46,678 nt of DNA from Acidobacteriota bacterium (GTDB lineage: Bacteria; Acidobacteriota; Terriglobia; Bryobacterales; Bryobacteraceae): assembly GCA_025354885.1 (NCBI GenBank), contig JANXLY010000403.1, positions 1 to 46,678 on the forward strand. The letters are read 5' to 3'. A program made the position numbers and the translations under genes. Below, piece by piece: positions 24,046 to 33,065 of this stretch (its first letter is position 1; every line of letters starts with the position of its first letter). The notes under the pieces were generated by a model, which saw only the letters and a list, made by a program, of their open reading frames with translations, was not told the DNA's origin and ran no database searches.

Positions 24046-25406
24046 CAGCCCGGGAAAACGACAATCACCTCAGCCTTTACCAGTGCCAACTCACTCGGCG
24101 CGTAGAAGGCGATGTTGCGGCTGCGAGCCACCGCTTCCCAGGCTCCACCCGTCTGGCTCAGTGCAAAGTATTGAAAATTCAATTTCACGGGAATCGAATT
24201 TGGTGGCACCGGCAAATGCGTGAGCGGCACGCCCGGCAAAGCATTGCGAACCAGATGTTCAATATGCGTGGCTGAGCACAGCTTGCCGAGCAGGGGAGTT
24301 CGCTGGATTAGCTCGCCTTCTCCAACATCCGCACTCACCGCAAGATAGAATCGCGTATTCCGTAGCAGCTTCTCGTCGTCGAGGGAAGCCGCATAAATGC
24401 TCTGTTGCATCAACTTTAACGGGATCGAAACAAAATTCGTCGGTACCGTTGATTCCAGCAGCAGATAGATTTTTTCGCACAGGTCTCGATAACAGGGGCC
24501 CAAATCGTCATGCTGATAAATCGGCAGGTCTGCCGGTTGAATCTCGTTCGAGAAGGTGGTCAGTGCACCGGCTAAGGAAGTCAATTCGGCGTAAAAATCT
24601 TCTGGATGCCCATGCCGCGATTCAAAAGCGTGGCGAATCACGGGCAAACTCGAATTGATCGTGTACAGCAACCAGAAATTTGCAATGTCTCCGGAAGTGA
24701 AATCGGCCAGACTCAGGTTCTTTTGCCGCCGCATGCCAGCTAAATTTGCACTTTTTGCAGCTAACAGCTCAACTGTGCGTCTTGCGAGACCCATTATGTG
24801 CTCGTTTGACGCTATGTCTAAAAGAGGGGGGACGAAAGACTGATCCAATTGAAATTGACCGGCTTCATCTTTACGAACCCGGGCCAGCTTGATGCTGGTC
24901 ATACCCTCACCCAACTCGTACTCCGTCAGAATGCGAAAGTTCTTGCGAGCCACCTGCACCGGCTTCTGCGCCAGACCGCTGTTCTCATCGTTAACGAGCA
25001 GCGTCTCCACCAGATAGCGACCATCCTTCTGGACCTGCGGACGCCCCAGGTTCGCTCCGCCGTGACGATAGCCAGGTACGCAAAGGTAAAGATCGAGCGA
25101 ACTCGGCACAATACCCTGCACCGGTTCAAACCAGGTGGCCAGCGCTTTGCCCTCCGGGGCAACATCGCTTCCCGGCATATGAAATGCCATACCGTCTGCC
25201 AGCAGTCCACTGGCTTCTTCGATCGACAACTGACCAGCAGCCAGCGCCTGCTTGCTGAAGACCAGCTTCTGAAAACCGTAGGGTGCGAAGCGAAGGGCTT
25301 CCTGCCGGAAATGCAGCAGACTCTCGAGGTATCGGTCCTGTGTCTGCAAGTGCTGCGGTTGCAGAAAAGTACCTTTCGACCAGATCACGGGCTGCAGTTG
25401 CTTCAT
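24045..25406 (-). CDS. tssK: T6SS baseplate subunit TssK
   Basis: TssK links the phage-like baseplate to the membrane complex by contacting TssF, TssG and TssL. The protein begins MKQLQPVIWSKGTFLQPQHL, the N-terminal hallmark of the family. It has 453 residues from the ATG at 25406, the normal length. An in-frame TTG at 25448 would add 14 residues with no good ribosome site and is not preferred. Family features continue with HFRQEALRFAPYGFQKL and QQSIYAASLDD. The gene is divergent from tssB with a 160-bp shared control region. It is coupled downstream to the small apiosidase-like gene. No neighbouring tssL or tssM is visible, which is unusual. Confidence 0.95.
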   Translation of the reverse strand: MKQLQPVIWSKGTFLQPQHLQTQDRYLESLLHFRQEALRFAPYGFQKLVFSKQALAAGQLSIEEASGLLADGMAFHMPGSDVAPEGKALATWFEPVQGIVPSSLDLYLCVPGYRHGGANLGRPQVQKDGRYLVETLLVNDENSGLAQKPVQVARKNFRILTEYELGEGMTSIKLARVRKDEAGQFQLDQSFVPPLLDIASNEHIMGLARRTVELLAAKSANLAGMRRQKNLSLADFTSGDIANFWLLYTINSSLPVIRHAFESRHGHPEDFYAELTSLAGALTTFSNEIQPADLPIYQHDDLGPCYRDLCEKIYLLLESTVPTNFVSIPLKLMQQSIYAASLDDEKLLRNTRFYLAVSADVGEGELIQRTPLLGKLCSATHIEHLVRNALPGVPLTHLPVPPNSIPVKLNFQYFALSQTGGAWEAVARSRNIAFYAPSELALVKAEVIVVFPG

Positions 25407-25474
25407 CGAAGTTTCACTTCCCCTATTAAACATGAAAAAAATTCGCAAGTTCGCGATATGATCGCTTTACCCCA

Positions 25475-25503
25475 TTCACAGGGGAAGCGTTTTCTATTAC
25501 AGT
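25475..25503 (+). promoter_or_regulatory. Candidate sigma-70 promoter of the T6SS operon
   Basis: TTCACA (25475-25480) and TACAGT (25498-25503) are separated by 17 bases in the 160-bp region divergent from tssK. Transcription would give a leader of about 57 bases before tssB. Confidence 0.5.
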
Positions 25504-25552
25504 ATCCAAGTCGGCTCTTGGTGAGAAGGCCATGGACCAATGATGAATCTTC

Positions 25553-25559
25553 AAGGAGG
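25553..25559 (+). promoter_or_regulatory. Strong ribosome-binding site of tssB
   Basis: AAGGAGG with a 7-base spacer before the ATG at 25567 is a complete consensus Shine-Dalgarno. It suits high expression of the sheath subunit. Confidence 0.85.
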
Positions 25560-25566
25560 ATAACCT

Positions 25567-26079
25567 ATGGGACGAGATAGTACCCAGCATAAATTGGATA
25601 AAGTGCGCCCGCCGCGCGTGCAGATCACTTACGATGTGCAAGTTGGCGACGCAATCGAACTGAAAGAACTTCCATTTGTAATGGGCGTATTGGGGGACTT
25701 CACCGGTCATCCTACCGATCCGCTTCCAAAACTGAAGGAACGAAAGTTTGTCGAAATCGACCCCGACAACTTCGACAAGGTTCTCGAGGCGATGAAGCCT
25801 CACCTGTTCCTCACCGTCGAAAATAAACTTAGCGAAGATTCAAACGCTGGCCAGTTGCGCGTCGATTTGAGCTTCAAGAGCATGGAAGATTTCGAGCCTG
25901 GCAACATTGCCAAGCAAGTTGCGCCACTCAAGGAACTGCTTGATTTGCGCACACGCCTTTCGGATCTGCGAGGCAGCCTTCAGGGCAACGACAAGCTTGA
26001 GGAGTCGTTGTTGAATGCTGTCTCCAACACCGAAATGCTCGACAAAATCAAGGGCGAAATGGGCAAGGACGAGAAATAG
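25567..26079 (+). CDS. tssB: T6SS contractile sheath small subunit TssB (VipA)
   Basis: The 170-residue protein forms the contractile sheath with TssC. Hallmarks are the N-terminal RPPRVQITYDVQVGDAIELK, the segment LPFVMGVLGDFTGHP, and RKFVEIDPDNFDKVLEAMKP. The C-terminal half is helical (LKELLDLRTRLSDLRGSLQG). It is the first gene of the plus-strand T6SS operon, with a strong ribosome site. TssC follows after 8 bases. The extended N-terminal helix is the known contact for TagJ in systems that have it, and a tagJ gene is present downstream. Confidence 0.97.
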   Translation: MGRDSTQHKLDKVRPPRVQITYDVQVGDAIELKELPFVMGVLGDFTGHPTDPLPKLKERKFVEIDPDNFDKVLEAMKPHLFLTVENKLSEDSNAGQLRVDLSFKSMEDFEPGNIAKQVAPLKELLDLRTRLSDLRGSLQGNDKLEESLLNAVSNTEMLDKIKGEMGKDEK

Positions 26080-26087
26080 GGAACACC

Positions 26088-27569
26088 ATGGCTCAACAAA
26101 AAGAAGTAGCGCAAGCAGCAGCCGCACAGGCGGAAGAACTAAATCTTCTCGATAGCATTGTCGAGCAGGGCCGTTTCGGGGCCGATGTCCCGGCGCGCGA
26201 ACGGGGCAAAAACCTCGTCAAGGAATTTGTTGGTCAATTCCTGGAAGGCCACATGAATGTGGCACGCGACGTCGAAACGATGATCAATCAGCGCATCGCG
26301 CAGATCGACCATCTCCTTTCGATCCAGCTCAACGAAATCCTCCATCACGTCGACTTCCAGAAGCTCGAAGGCTCCTGGCGTGGACTGCGTCACATGGTAT
26401 TCAATTCGAACACCAGTGCCAACCTCAAGATTCGTGTCCTCAACGTCAACAAGAAGGACTTGCTGCGAGACATGCAGCGCGCCCCCGAGTTCGACCAGAG
26501 TGCACTCTTTAAGAAAATCTACGAAGAAGAATACGGCGTTTTCGGTGGTGCCCCTTATGGCGCATTGATCGGGGACTTCGAATTTGGCAAGCATCCGGAA
26601 GATGTAGAACTGCTCGAGAAGATTTCTCAGGTAGCTGCTGCAGCGCATGCGCCCTTCTTCGCCGCCGCTGCGCCCAGCCTTGTCAACCTCGAGAGCTGGA
26701 CTCAGATCGACGCGCCTCGCGACCTCGCCAAAGTCTTCGACTCCACCGAGTACGCAAAATGGAAAGGCTTCCGCCAGAGTGAAGACTCTCGCTACATTGG
26801 CCTTTGCCTGCCGCGTACCCTCGGTCGTCTGCCCTATGGCCGCGAAACGAAGCCAATTGAAGACTTCAATTATGAGGAGGCCATTGACGGTTCCGATCAC
26901 TCGAAATATGTCTGGTCGAATGCAGCCTATTCGATGGGAACGCGTCTCGCAGACAGCTTTATGAAGTTCGGCATGTGCGTTTCGATCCGTGGTGTTGAAG
27001 GTGGTGGTCTTGTAGAAGGTCTGCCCGTTCATAACTTTCAGACCGATTCCGGCGACACAGTGATGAAGTGCCCGACTGAGACCCCCATCACGGATCGCCG
27101 TGAGAAGGAACTCGCAGACCTTGGGTTCATTCCGCTCTGTCACTGCAAGGGCACCGACTACGCTGCCTTCTTCAGTGTCCAGAGCGGCCAGAAGCCCAAG
27201 CTCTACGACGATGACAAGGCCAACGCCAATGCCCGCCTGTCTACGCAATTGCCCTACATTATGGCCGTAAGCCGCTATGCTCACTATCTGAAGTCGATGA
27301 TGCGCGACAAGATCGGCAGCTTTATGTCCCGTTCGGACGCAGAACGCTTTCTCAATCGCTGGATTACTCAGTATGTAACGCCTGATGACAATGCCAGCCC
27401 GGCAATGAAAGCGAAGTGTCCTCTGCGTGAAGCAAAGATCGAAGTTCTCGATGTTCCAGGCAAGCCCGGCGCTTACAGAGCCGTAGCTTTCCTGCGTCCT
27501 CACTTCCAGTTGGACGAACTCACAGTTTCCTTGCGCCTCGTCGCTGAATTGCCGACAGCCGCAAAATAA
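26088..27569 (+). CDS. tssC: T6SS contractile sheath large subunit TssC (VipB)
   Basis: The 493-residue protein is the large sheath subunit that interlocks with TssB. It has family-typical length and signatures: INQRIAQIDHLLSIQLNEIL, FQKLEGSWRGLRHMV, EEYGVFGGAPYGALIGDFEF, and the C-terminal SRYAHYLKSMMRDKIGSF and RPHFQLDELTVSLRLVAELP. It is 8 bases downstream of tssB. The gap to hcp (71 bases) contains a small hairpin that may set relative expression. A long frame antisense to this gene (26139-27647) is a shadow. Confidence 0.97.
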   Translation: MAQQKEVAQAAAAQAEELNLLDSIVEQGRFGADVPARERGKNLVKEFVGQFLEGHMNVARDVETMINQRIAQIDHLLSIQLNEILHHVDFQKLEGSWRGLRHMVFNSNTSANLKIRVLNVNKKDLLRDMQRAPEFDQSALFKKIYEEEYGVFGGAPYGALIGDFEFGKHPEDVELLEKISQVAAAAHAPFFAAAAPSLVNLESWTQIDAPRDLAKVFDSTEYAKWKGFRQSEDSRYIGLCLPRTLGRLPYGRETKPIEDFNYEEAIDGSDHSKYVWSNAAYSMGTRLADSFMKFGMCVSIRGVEGGGLVEGLPVHNFQTDSGDTVMKCPTETPITDRREKELADLGFIPLCHCKGTDYAAFFSVQSGQKPKLYDDDKANANARLSTQLPYIMAVSRYAHYLKSMMRDKIGSFMSRSDAERFLNRWITQYVTPDDNASPAMKAKCPLREAKIEVLDVPGKPGAYRAVAFLRPHFQLDELTVSLRLVAELPTAAK

Positions 27570-27585
27570 TTTTCCTGTTTGTATG

Positions 27586-27601
27586 ACCCAAAACTTTGGG
27601 T
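27586..27601 (+). other. Hairpin between tssC and hcp
   Basis: ACCCAA-AACT-TTGGGT is a perfect 6-bp inverted repeat in the 71-base tssC-hcp gap, 17 bases after the tssC stop. It lacks a T-run, so it is more likely an RNA-processing or stability element, or a weak attenuator, than a terminator. Confidence 0.4.
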
Positions 27602-27640
27602 GCAAACGCTTACATAGACAGAAGGAGCAACATTCACACA

Positions 27641-28117
27641 ATGACAAATTGTTATCTACTCATCAAAGGCGTGGTCGGCACATCAACCGTCAAAAAAGAC
27701 GCTATCGAGATTTCGAGCTTTAGCTGGGGGGCACACAACGCTGCTGCCTCAGCCAAGGCATCCGGCGAGAGCCGCGCAGGACGTCCGGATTTCTCCGAGA
27801 TGTCCATCATGAAGAACGTCGATCCGACCTCGCATACGCTGCTCAAGCATTGCCTGGTTTGCGAAGCCTTCACGGAAGCGACCCTCGGATTCATGAAGCA
27901 GATCGGAACTGCCAACGAAGAATACTTCCACATCATCATGAAGGGTGTGTACATTTCTTCGCTTCAGGTTTCGAGCGGTGGAGAGAATCCTACCGAATCC
28001 GTTTCTATCGCCTACGAAGAACTGGAGTTCGGCTACAACCCCGAAAAGCCCGACAAGAAGGGTCTTGCTGGCTTCATCGCAATGAAGTACAGCATCAAGG
28101 AAAACAAGCCTCTCTAA
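27641..28117 (+). CDS. hcp: T6SS inner-tube protein Hcp (TssD)
   Basis: The 159-residue protein stacks as hexameric rings to form the tube inside the sheath and is itself secreted. Hallmarks are YLLIKGVVGTSTVKKDAIEI, the FSWGAHN strand, and YEELEFGYNPEKPDKKG followed by FIAMKYSIKENK. The start at ATG 27641 has AAGGAG 13 bases upstream, a rather long spacer. A TTG at 27596 would give an unlikely extension. tagJ begins one base after the stop. Confidence 0.96.
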   Translation: MTNCYLLIKGVVGTSTVKKDAIEISSFSWGAHNAAASAKASGESRAGRPDFSEMSIMKNVDPTSHTLLKHCLVCEAFTEATLGFMKQIGTANEEYFHIIMKGVYISSLQVSSGGENPTESVSIAYEELEFGYNPEKPDKKGLAGFIAMKYSIKENKPL

Positions 28118-28118
28118 C

Positions 28119-28886
28119 ATGGCTCTTCCTGCATCCCAACTCATTGAAGCAGGTCAGATCCGGCAAGCGCTCGAAGCGCTTGCCGGACATCTGCGTAATC
28201 ACCCGACCGATGTCGCCGCGCGCACCTCGATGTTTGAAGCCCTCTGTTTTGCCGGAGAACTGGACCGCGCCGAAAAGCATCTCAACCTGCTGGCCGACAC
28301 CAGCGAACAGGCTAAGTTGGGAGCTATTCTCTATTTCTCTGCCATCCACGCAGAGCGCCAGCGCCACGAAATGTACAAGACCAAGAGCTTCCCCAAGTCT
28401 TCTGCGTCCTCCAAAGTTTCAGGCAAACTCAACGGCAAACCTTTTAGCGATATCCGCGATGCCGACAACGACCTCGGCGCCCGCCTCGAAGTCTTTGGTG
28501 CCGGTGCTTACATGTGGGTACAGTTCGAACACATTGCATCCATTAATATCCAGCCGCCCACAAAGCTTCGCGACACGCTCTGGACACCCGCATTCATCAA
28601 GACCGGACCAAAGTTCAAAGGTCAGGATATGGGTGAAGTGCTGCTGCCTGCAATCTATCCCTTCTCGTTTACCTACCCTGATGAATCGGTTTGGCTAGGC
28701 CGCCAGACGCTTTGGGCCGCAGACGAAGGAGAGAGTTATCCGCTTGGTCAAAAGGTCCTTCTGGTTGACGGCGAGGAAGTTCCTTTCCTCGAAATTCGCA
28801 GTATCGAATTTGATATTCCCGAGGGCGAATCCTCCTCTCGTAACAACGATGACGACAATTCAGCTGCAATTAGCCTAAACTCCTAA
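28119..28886 (+). CDS. tagJ: T6SS accessory protein TagJ (ImpE family)
   Basis: The 255-residue cytoplasmic protein has an N-terminal helical, TPR-like part (about 1-85: AGQIRQALEALAGHLRNHPTD, then FEALCFAGELDRAEKHLNLL). The C-terminal ImpE-type part (about 110-240) carries LRDTLWTPAFIKTGPKF, FSFTYPDESVWLGRQTLWAAD and EVPFLEIRSIEFDIP. In characterised systems TagJ binds TssB and modulates sheath recycling by ClpV. It is present only in a subset of T6SS. The gene starts 1 base after hcp and ends 3 bases before tssA, so all three are translated as a unit. Confidence 0.9.
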   Translation: MALPASQLIEAGQIRQALEALAGHLRNHPTDVAARTSMFEALCFAGELDRAEKHLNLLADTSEQAKLGAILYFSAIHAERQRHEMYKTKSFPKSSASSKVSGKLNGKPFSDIRDADNDLGARLEVFGAGAYMWVQFEHIASINIQPPTKLRDTLWTPAFIKTGPKFKGQDMGEVLLPAIYPFSFTYPDESVWLGRQTLWAADEGESYPLGQKVLLVDGEEVPFLEIRSIEFDIPEGESSSRNNDDDNSAAISLNS

Positions 28887-28889
28887 AGA

Positions 28890-30704
28890 ATGCCCTTTCG
28901 CGAAGATATCCTCACCCCTGTGCCGGGAGAAAATCCCGGCGGCGCGGACCTGCGCTATGATCCCGTCTACGACAAGATTAAGGAAGCTCGTCGGGAAGAG
29001 GAGGACCTCGACCAGGGCGACTGGAAGCGCGAACGCAAAGTAGCCGACTGGGTTCTTGTCAGCAAGCTCTGCGAAGAAGCAATCGCCACTCGTTCGAAGG
29101 ACCTTCAGCTTGCCGCCTGGCTGACAGAATCTGCCATCCGCCAGCGTGGATTCACCGGATTGATCGAAGGTCTTGCTTTGATAGATGGCCTGGTCGGAGG
29201 TTTTTGGGATCAACTATATCCAGAACTCGAAGACGGAGACGCTGAATTTCGGGCCACGGCGCTGGACTGGTTATCCAATCAAGTCATCCAGCTTGCCCGC
29301 AAGCTCAGCTTGACCAAAGACGGTTACTCCTATCTCAGTTATAAAGAGTCGCGGGATGTCGGCTACGACGAGCAGGCCACCAGCGACGCGGCAAAGAACG
29401 CGCGCAAGACCAAACTGGACGAAGGCAAACTCGCACCCGAAATCTTTGACGAATCCTTTGCTCAAACTCCCAAGTTGTTCTATGTAACTTTTGAAGCTAC
29501 CCTCGCCCAGGTAATCGTAACTACCAATGCACTCTCAGCGATTTGCGTTGAAAAATTCGGAGAGTACGCCCCTTCGTTTACCCGCTTCGTCCAAGCCATC
29601 GAAGAGATCAAGCAAGTCAACAAAACCCTGCTTGACAAAAAGCGTGAAATTGAGCCCGACCCAATTGAAGAAGAGAAGCCAGCCGGAGTCGATGAGGATG
29701 CAACAGGCGAGCCCGGCGCGCAGGTTGCAACCGGCCCAGGCTTCAATATCAGTGCATTCGCAGGCACAGAACCAACCAGCCGTAAAGCAATCATCGAAGG
29801 CTTGGTCCAGGCTGCTGCCCAGCTCCGGCAACTGGATCCAACCAACCCGGGCTCGTTTCTTATGCTTCGCGGACTTCGCTTTGGGGAACTGCGTGCCGCC
29901 GCCACAAAGGGCGAAATGCGCAGCCTCGAAGCTCCACCTACGGAAATTCGCCGTCAGCTTCGTGTCTATGCTCTCGACCAGAAATGGAAAGAACTTCTCG
30001 AACTGACAGAGGCCTCACTCGCTTTGCCAGCAAGTCGCGGCTGGCTCGATTTGCATCGCATGACGGCAGAGGCCTGCATCGGGCTCGGGGACGAATACAA
30101 CGGCGTCGCAACCGCCATTCGCGGTGAGATTCGGACACTGCTTCGTGATGTTCCCGAAATTCGAAACGCAATCCTGATGGACGACACCCCAGCTTGCAAT
30201 CCCCAGACCCTGGCTTGGCTCGACGAACTCGCGGATGACCCTGCTGCCGTGCCCGAAACAGAAGAAAGTGAAGCTTCCGCTTCTATCCCAGCCACTCCTT
30301 CCCGATCCACTGCCCTGCCTTGGCGCAAGAAATTCTCAGATCCCTTCCGGGTCGCCATAGAGGCCCTTCGCCGAGGCGACAAAGTCAAAGCTCTCGAGAT
30401 CATGCGCAACGAAATTGAGACGCAGCCTTCGGCTCGTGGCAAATTCCTCAGGCAACTCCAGGTTGCCGAACTTTGTGTTCAGGCCAATGCAAAAGACATC
30501 GCACAACCTTTTCTCGAAGACATCAAGGCAAAGTTAACAGAATTTCGAATTCCTGAATGGGAAGAACGCAGCATCGTCGTTCAGGCGCTTGTGGACCTTT
30601 ATCTTTACCACGAAGAGACAGTAGACAACTCTTCCGAACGGACTCGAATCTTTCAACAAATTTGCCGTATCGACCCCGTTCGTGCTCTCTCCCTGAGATC
30701 CTAG
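28890..30704 (+). CDS. tssA: T6SS protein TssA (long form with VasJ-type C-terminus)
   Basis: The 604-residue protein begins with an ImpA-type N-terminal domain (about 5-130: TPVPGENPGGADLRYDPVYDKI, LKDLQLAAWLTESAIR-like helices, LYPELEDGDAEFRATALDWL). A middle helical region and an acidic Pro/Glu-rich linker (about 455-470) follow. The C-terminal VasJ-like domain (about 485-600) includes DPFRVAIEALRRGDKVKALE and RGKFLRQLQVAELCVQANA. TssA caps and guides sheath and tube assembly; long forms differ from the short cap-type in their C-terminal domain. tssE follows after 18 bases. Confidence 0.9.
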   Translation: MPFREDILTPVPGENPGGADLRYDPVYDKIKEARREEEDLDQGDWKRERKVADWVLVSKLCEEAIATRSKDLQLAAWLTESAIRQRGFTGLIEGLALIDGLVGGFWDQLYPELEDGDAEFRATALDWLSNQVIQLARKLSLTKDGYSYLSYKESRDVGYDEQATSDAAKNARKTKLDEGKLAPEIFDESFAQTPKLFYVTFEATLAQVIVTTNALSAICVEKFGEYAPSFTRFVQAIEEIKQVNKTLLDKKREIEPDPIEEEKPAGVDEDATGEPGAQVATGPGFNISAFAGTEPTSRKAIIEGLVQAAAQLRQLDPTNPGSFLMLRGLRFGELRAAATKGEMRSLEAPPTEIRRQLRVYALDQKWKELLELTEASLALPASRGWLDLHRMTAEACIGLGDEYNGVATAIRGEIRTLLRDVPEIRNAILMDDTPACNPQTLAWLDELADDPAAVPETEESEASASIPATPSRSTALPWRKKFSDPFRVAIEALRRGDKVKALEIMRNEIETQPSARGKFLRQLQVAELCVQANAKDIAQPFLEDIKAKLTEFRIPEWEERSIVVQALVDLYLYHEETVDNSSERTRIFQQICRIDPVRALSLRS

Positions 30705-30722
30705 AACGAGGTGATGCGCTAA

Positions 30723-31220
30723 GTGGCATTTCAACTCGATGTTCTCGTAACCCTTTCGGTTCTCGACCGCCTGGTGGATACCGATCCCAAAAGCAGCGCC
30801 GAAGCTCCGTTGACCCGCGCTGAATCCGTGCGTCGTCTCCGCATCGCTGTGAGAAGAGATTTAGAATGGCTCCTCAATTCCCGGCGCATTGCGGTTCCAC
30901 CCGATCCAGGCCTCATCGAATTGAACCGTTCCGTCTACGTGTACGGCCTGCCGGACATTTCCTCCATCCGCATTGCAGACAGGGCCGAACAGGCGAAGCT
31001 CCTGTCTTCCATTGAAAGGGCCGTTCAGATTTTTGAACCCAGGCTCACCGATGTTCGTATCATCCCCATCAAGGATGAGTCGAAGAAATCCATCCAGCGC
31101 ATGGACTTCCGCATTGAAGGAATGCTGCTGATGGATCCAGCGCCCGTGCACATCTCATTTGATACAACCCTCGATGCCGTAAACCAGAACTACCGCATCA
31201 AGTCCGACGGGATCGATTAA
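30723..31220 (+). CDS. tssE: T6SS baseplate subunit TssE (gp25-like)
   Basis: The 165-residue protein has the GPW/gp25-type lysozyme-related fold of the baseplate wedge. Typical segments are VRRLRIAVRRDLEWLLNSRR near the N-terminus, LIELNRSVYVYGLPDISSI, and RAVQIFEPRLTDVRIIP in the C-terminal half. The start is GTG, with GAGGTG nine bases upstream. No other frame fits the upstream end. TssE recruits TssB/TssC at the start of sheath polymerisation together with TssF and TssG. Confidence 0.94.
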   Translation: MAFQLDVLVTLSVLDRLVDTDPKSSAEAPLTRAESVRRLRIAVRRDLEWLLNSRRIAVPPDPGLIELNRSVYVYGLPDISSIRIADRAEQAKLLSSIERAVQIFEPRLTDVRIIPIKDESKKSIQRMDFRIEGMLLMDPAPVHISFDTTLDAVNQNYRIKSDGID

Positions 31221-31226
31221 TCCGAT

Positions 31227-33065
31227 ATGCGCGACGACCTTCTCCTTTATTACGAACGAGAGCTCACTTACATCCGGCAGATGGCTGCCAACTTCGCCGA
31301 ACGCTATCCGAAGATCGCCTCACGACTGGTTCTTGAGCCGGACAAGTGCGAAGACCCGCATGTAGAACGCCTTCTCGAAGGCTTTGCTTACCTTGCCGCT
31401 CGCGTACACCTCAAGATTGATGATGAGTTCCCTGAACTCACCGAGGCGATTCTTGGCATCGTCTATCCGCACTTCATACAACCTCTCCCTTCCATGTCGG
31501 TTGTTGAATTTGAGCTTGATCCAGAGAAGGGCAAGCTCGACAAAGGCTTGCTTGTTCCCGCCGGATCCATTCTTTACTCCAGGCCTGTCCAGGGTGTTCC
31601 TTGCAAGTTTCGCACCTGTTACGATCTCAATCTTTATCCAGTTACAGCGACATCGGCCGAGTTCGCCACACCAGATCGTTTGCGTCCAGCACTAAAAGCT
31701 CCCGATGCCCAATACGCAATTCCCGTCCGCTTCACCGCTCCTGCAGACGTGGATTTGTCCAAGCTCAGTCTTGATAAACTCCAGCTCTATCTCAATGGCG
31801 AATCTGCGGTAATCCATTCTCTCTATGAAGTGCTATGCAGCCGAGTAACGCGAATCCTTATCCGTAATCCCAAGCAGCCAAGACAGGCTCCCATTGAGAT
31901 CCCCGTTACTTCAATCCGGCCCATGGGCTTCGAGAAAGAAGAAGGAGTTCTCGACTATCCCGGTCGCTCTTTTCTCGCCTATCGGCTATTACAGGAGTTT
32001 TTCGCTTTTCCGGAAAAGTTTTTCTTCCTCGAACTCAGCGGCCTCGAATCTGTATTGGCCCAGGGATTCACCAATGAGTTTGAAGTCATCTTCCTCATCT
32101 CGCGCATTGATTCTGAAGATGTTCGCCTCAGGCTGGAAAACGGTGTCAGTGCCGCAAGCTTTCGCACTACCGCAACACCGATCATCAATCTCTTCCCCCA
32201 GACCTGCGAGCCGATTCTTCTCGACCAGAAGCGAGCCGAATACGCAATTGTTCCCGATGTTCGCCGCATGAACGCACTGGAGATTCACTCGATCGCTGAA
32301 GTGAATTCCATCGATCTGGATCACCAGACGATCATCAATTACGAACCTTTCTATTCCATCCGCCACGCTCAGCTTTCTCAAAAGCAGCAGACTTTCTACA
32401 TCGCCTCGCGTCGTCCGTCTCCGAGAGCCAATGACGAGGGTACCGACATGTACCTGTCTCTGGTCGACCTGTCCTTCCGCCCCATCCACCCGAAGCAGGA
32501 TTCGATTACGGTCAAAACATTTTGTACCAATCGTGATGTTCCTTCACGCCTCCCTTTTGGCAATGAAGCAGGAGATTTCGAACTCGAAATGAGTGCCCCG
32601 CTTAAGCGGATCGTAGCCCTGATCAAGCCAACATCCACTTTGCGCCCCGCGATTGGAAAAAATATTTACTGGCGGCTCGTGTCGCATCTTTCACTCAATT
32701 ACCTCTCGCTGGTTGAAGAAGGCAAAGAGGCGCTCCAACAGATTCTCAGCCTCTACAACATCACAAATTCCCCATACAGCGAGCGAGTCATTTCCGGCAT
32801 CACGTCGCTCAAATCCAAACGGAAATTTGCCCGCCTCGTTTCCGACGACGGCATTGCCTTCGCTCGCGGATTTGAAGTGGAAATGGAATTCGACGAAGAG
32901 CAATTTGTGGGCGGTGGCGTTTATCTTTTTGCCTCAGTTCTCGAACGTTTTCTTGCCAACTATGCATCGCTCAACAGCTTCACGCAACTCACCGCAAAAA
33001 CAGTTCAGAGAAAGGAGCCTCTGCGTCAATGGCCGCCTCGCGCTGGACAAAAGATTCTGGTTTAG
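31227..33065 (+). CDS. tssF: T6SS baseplate subunit TssF
   Basis: The 612-residue protein is the large wedge component forming TssK-TssF-TssG complexes. Hallmarks are the N-terminal DDLLLYYERELTYIRQMAANF, DPHVERLLEGFAYLAARVHLK, and IDDEFPELTEAILGIVYPHF followed by IQPLPSMSVVEFEL. Length is normal. It begins 6 bases after tssE. Its 3' end overlaps tssG by 37 bp, indicating coupled translation. Confidence 0.96.
   Translation: MRDDLLLYYERELTYIRQMAANFAERYPKIASRLVLEPDKCEDPHVERLLEGFAYLAARVHLKIDDEFPELTEAILGIVYPHFIQPLPSMSVVEFELDPEKGKLDKGLLVPAGSILYSRPVQGVPCKFRTCYDLNLYPVTATSAEFATPDRLRPALKAPDAQYAIPVRFTAPADVDLSKLSLDKLQLYLNGESAVIHSLYEVLCSRVTRILIRNPKQPRQAPIEIPVTSIRPMGFEKEEGVLDYPGRSFLAYRLLQEFFAFPEKFFFLELSGLESVLAQGFTNEFEVIFLISRIDSEDVRLRLENGVSAASFRTTATPIINLFPQTCEPILLDQKRAEYAIVPDVRRMNALEIHSIAEVNSIDLDHQTIINYEPFYSIRHAQLSQKQQTFYIASRRPSPRANDEGTDMYLSLVDLSFRPIHPKQDSITVKTFCTNRDVPSRLPFGNEAGDFELEMSAPLKRIVALIKPTSTLRPAIGKNIYWRLVSHLSLNYLSLVEEGKEALQQILSLYNITNSPYSERVISGITSLKSKRKFARLVSDDGIAFARGFEVEMEFDEEQFVGGGVYLFASVLERFLANYASLNSFTQLTAKTVQRKEPLRQWPPRAGQKILV

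Noticed and set aside
25407-25448. TTG-initiated extension of TssK
   Set aside because: The family begins at MKQLQPVIW; the upstream TTG has no ribosome site.
24849-25580. A 243-codon plus-strand frame opposite tssK
   Set aside because: It crosses the divergent promoter region and overlaps the tssB start; TssK on the other strand is certain.
26139-27647. A 502-codon frame antisense to tssC
   Set aside because: It lies wholly opposite a highly conserved T6SS gene, and its translation is Cys/His/Arg-rich with no family resemblance; it reflects codon bias of tssC.
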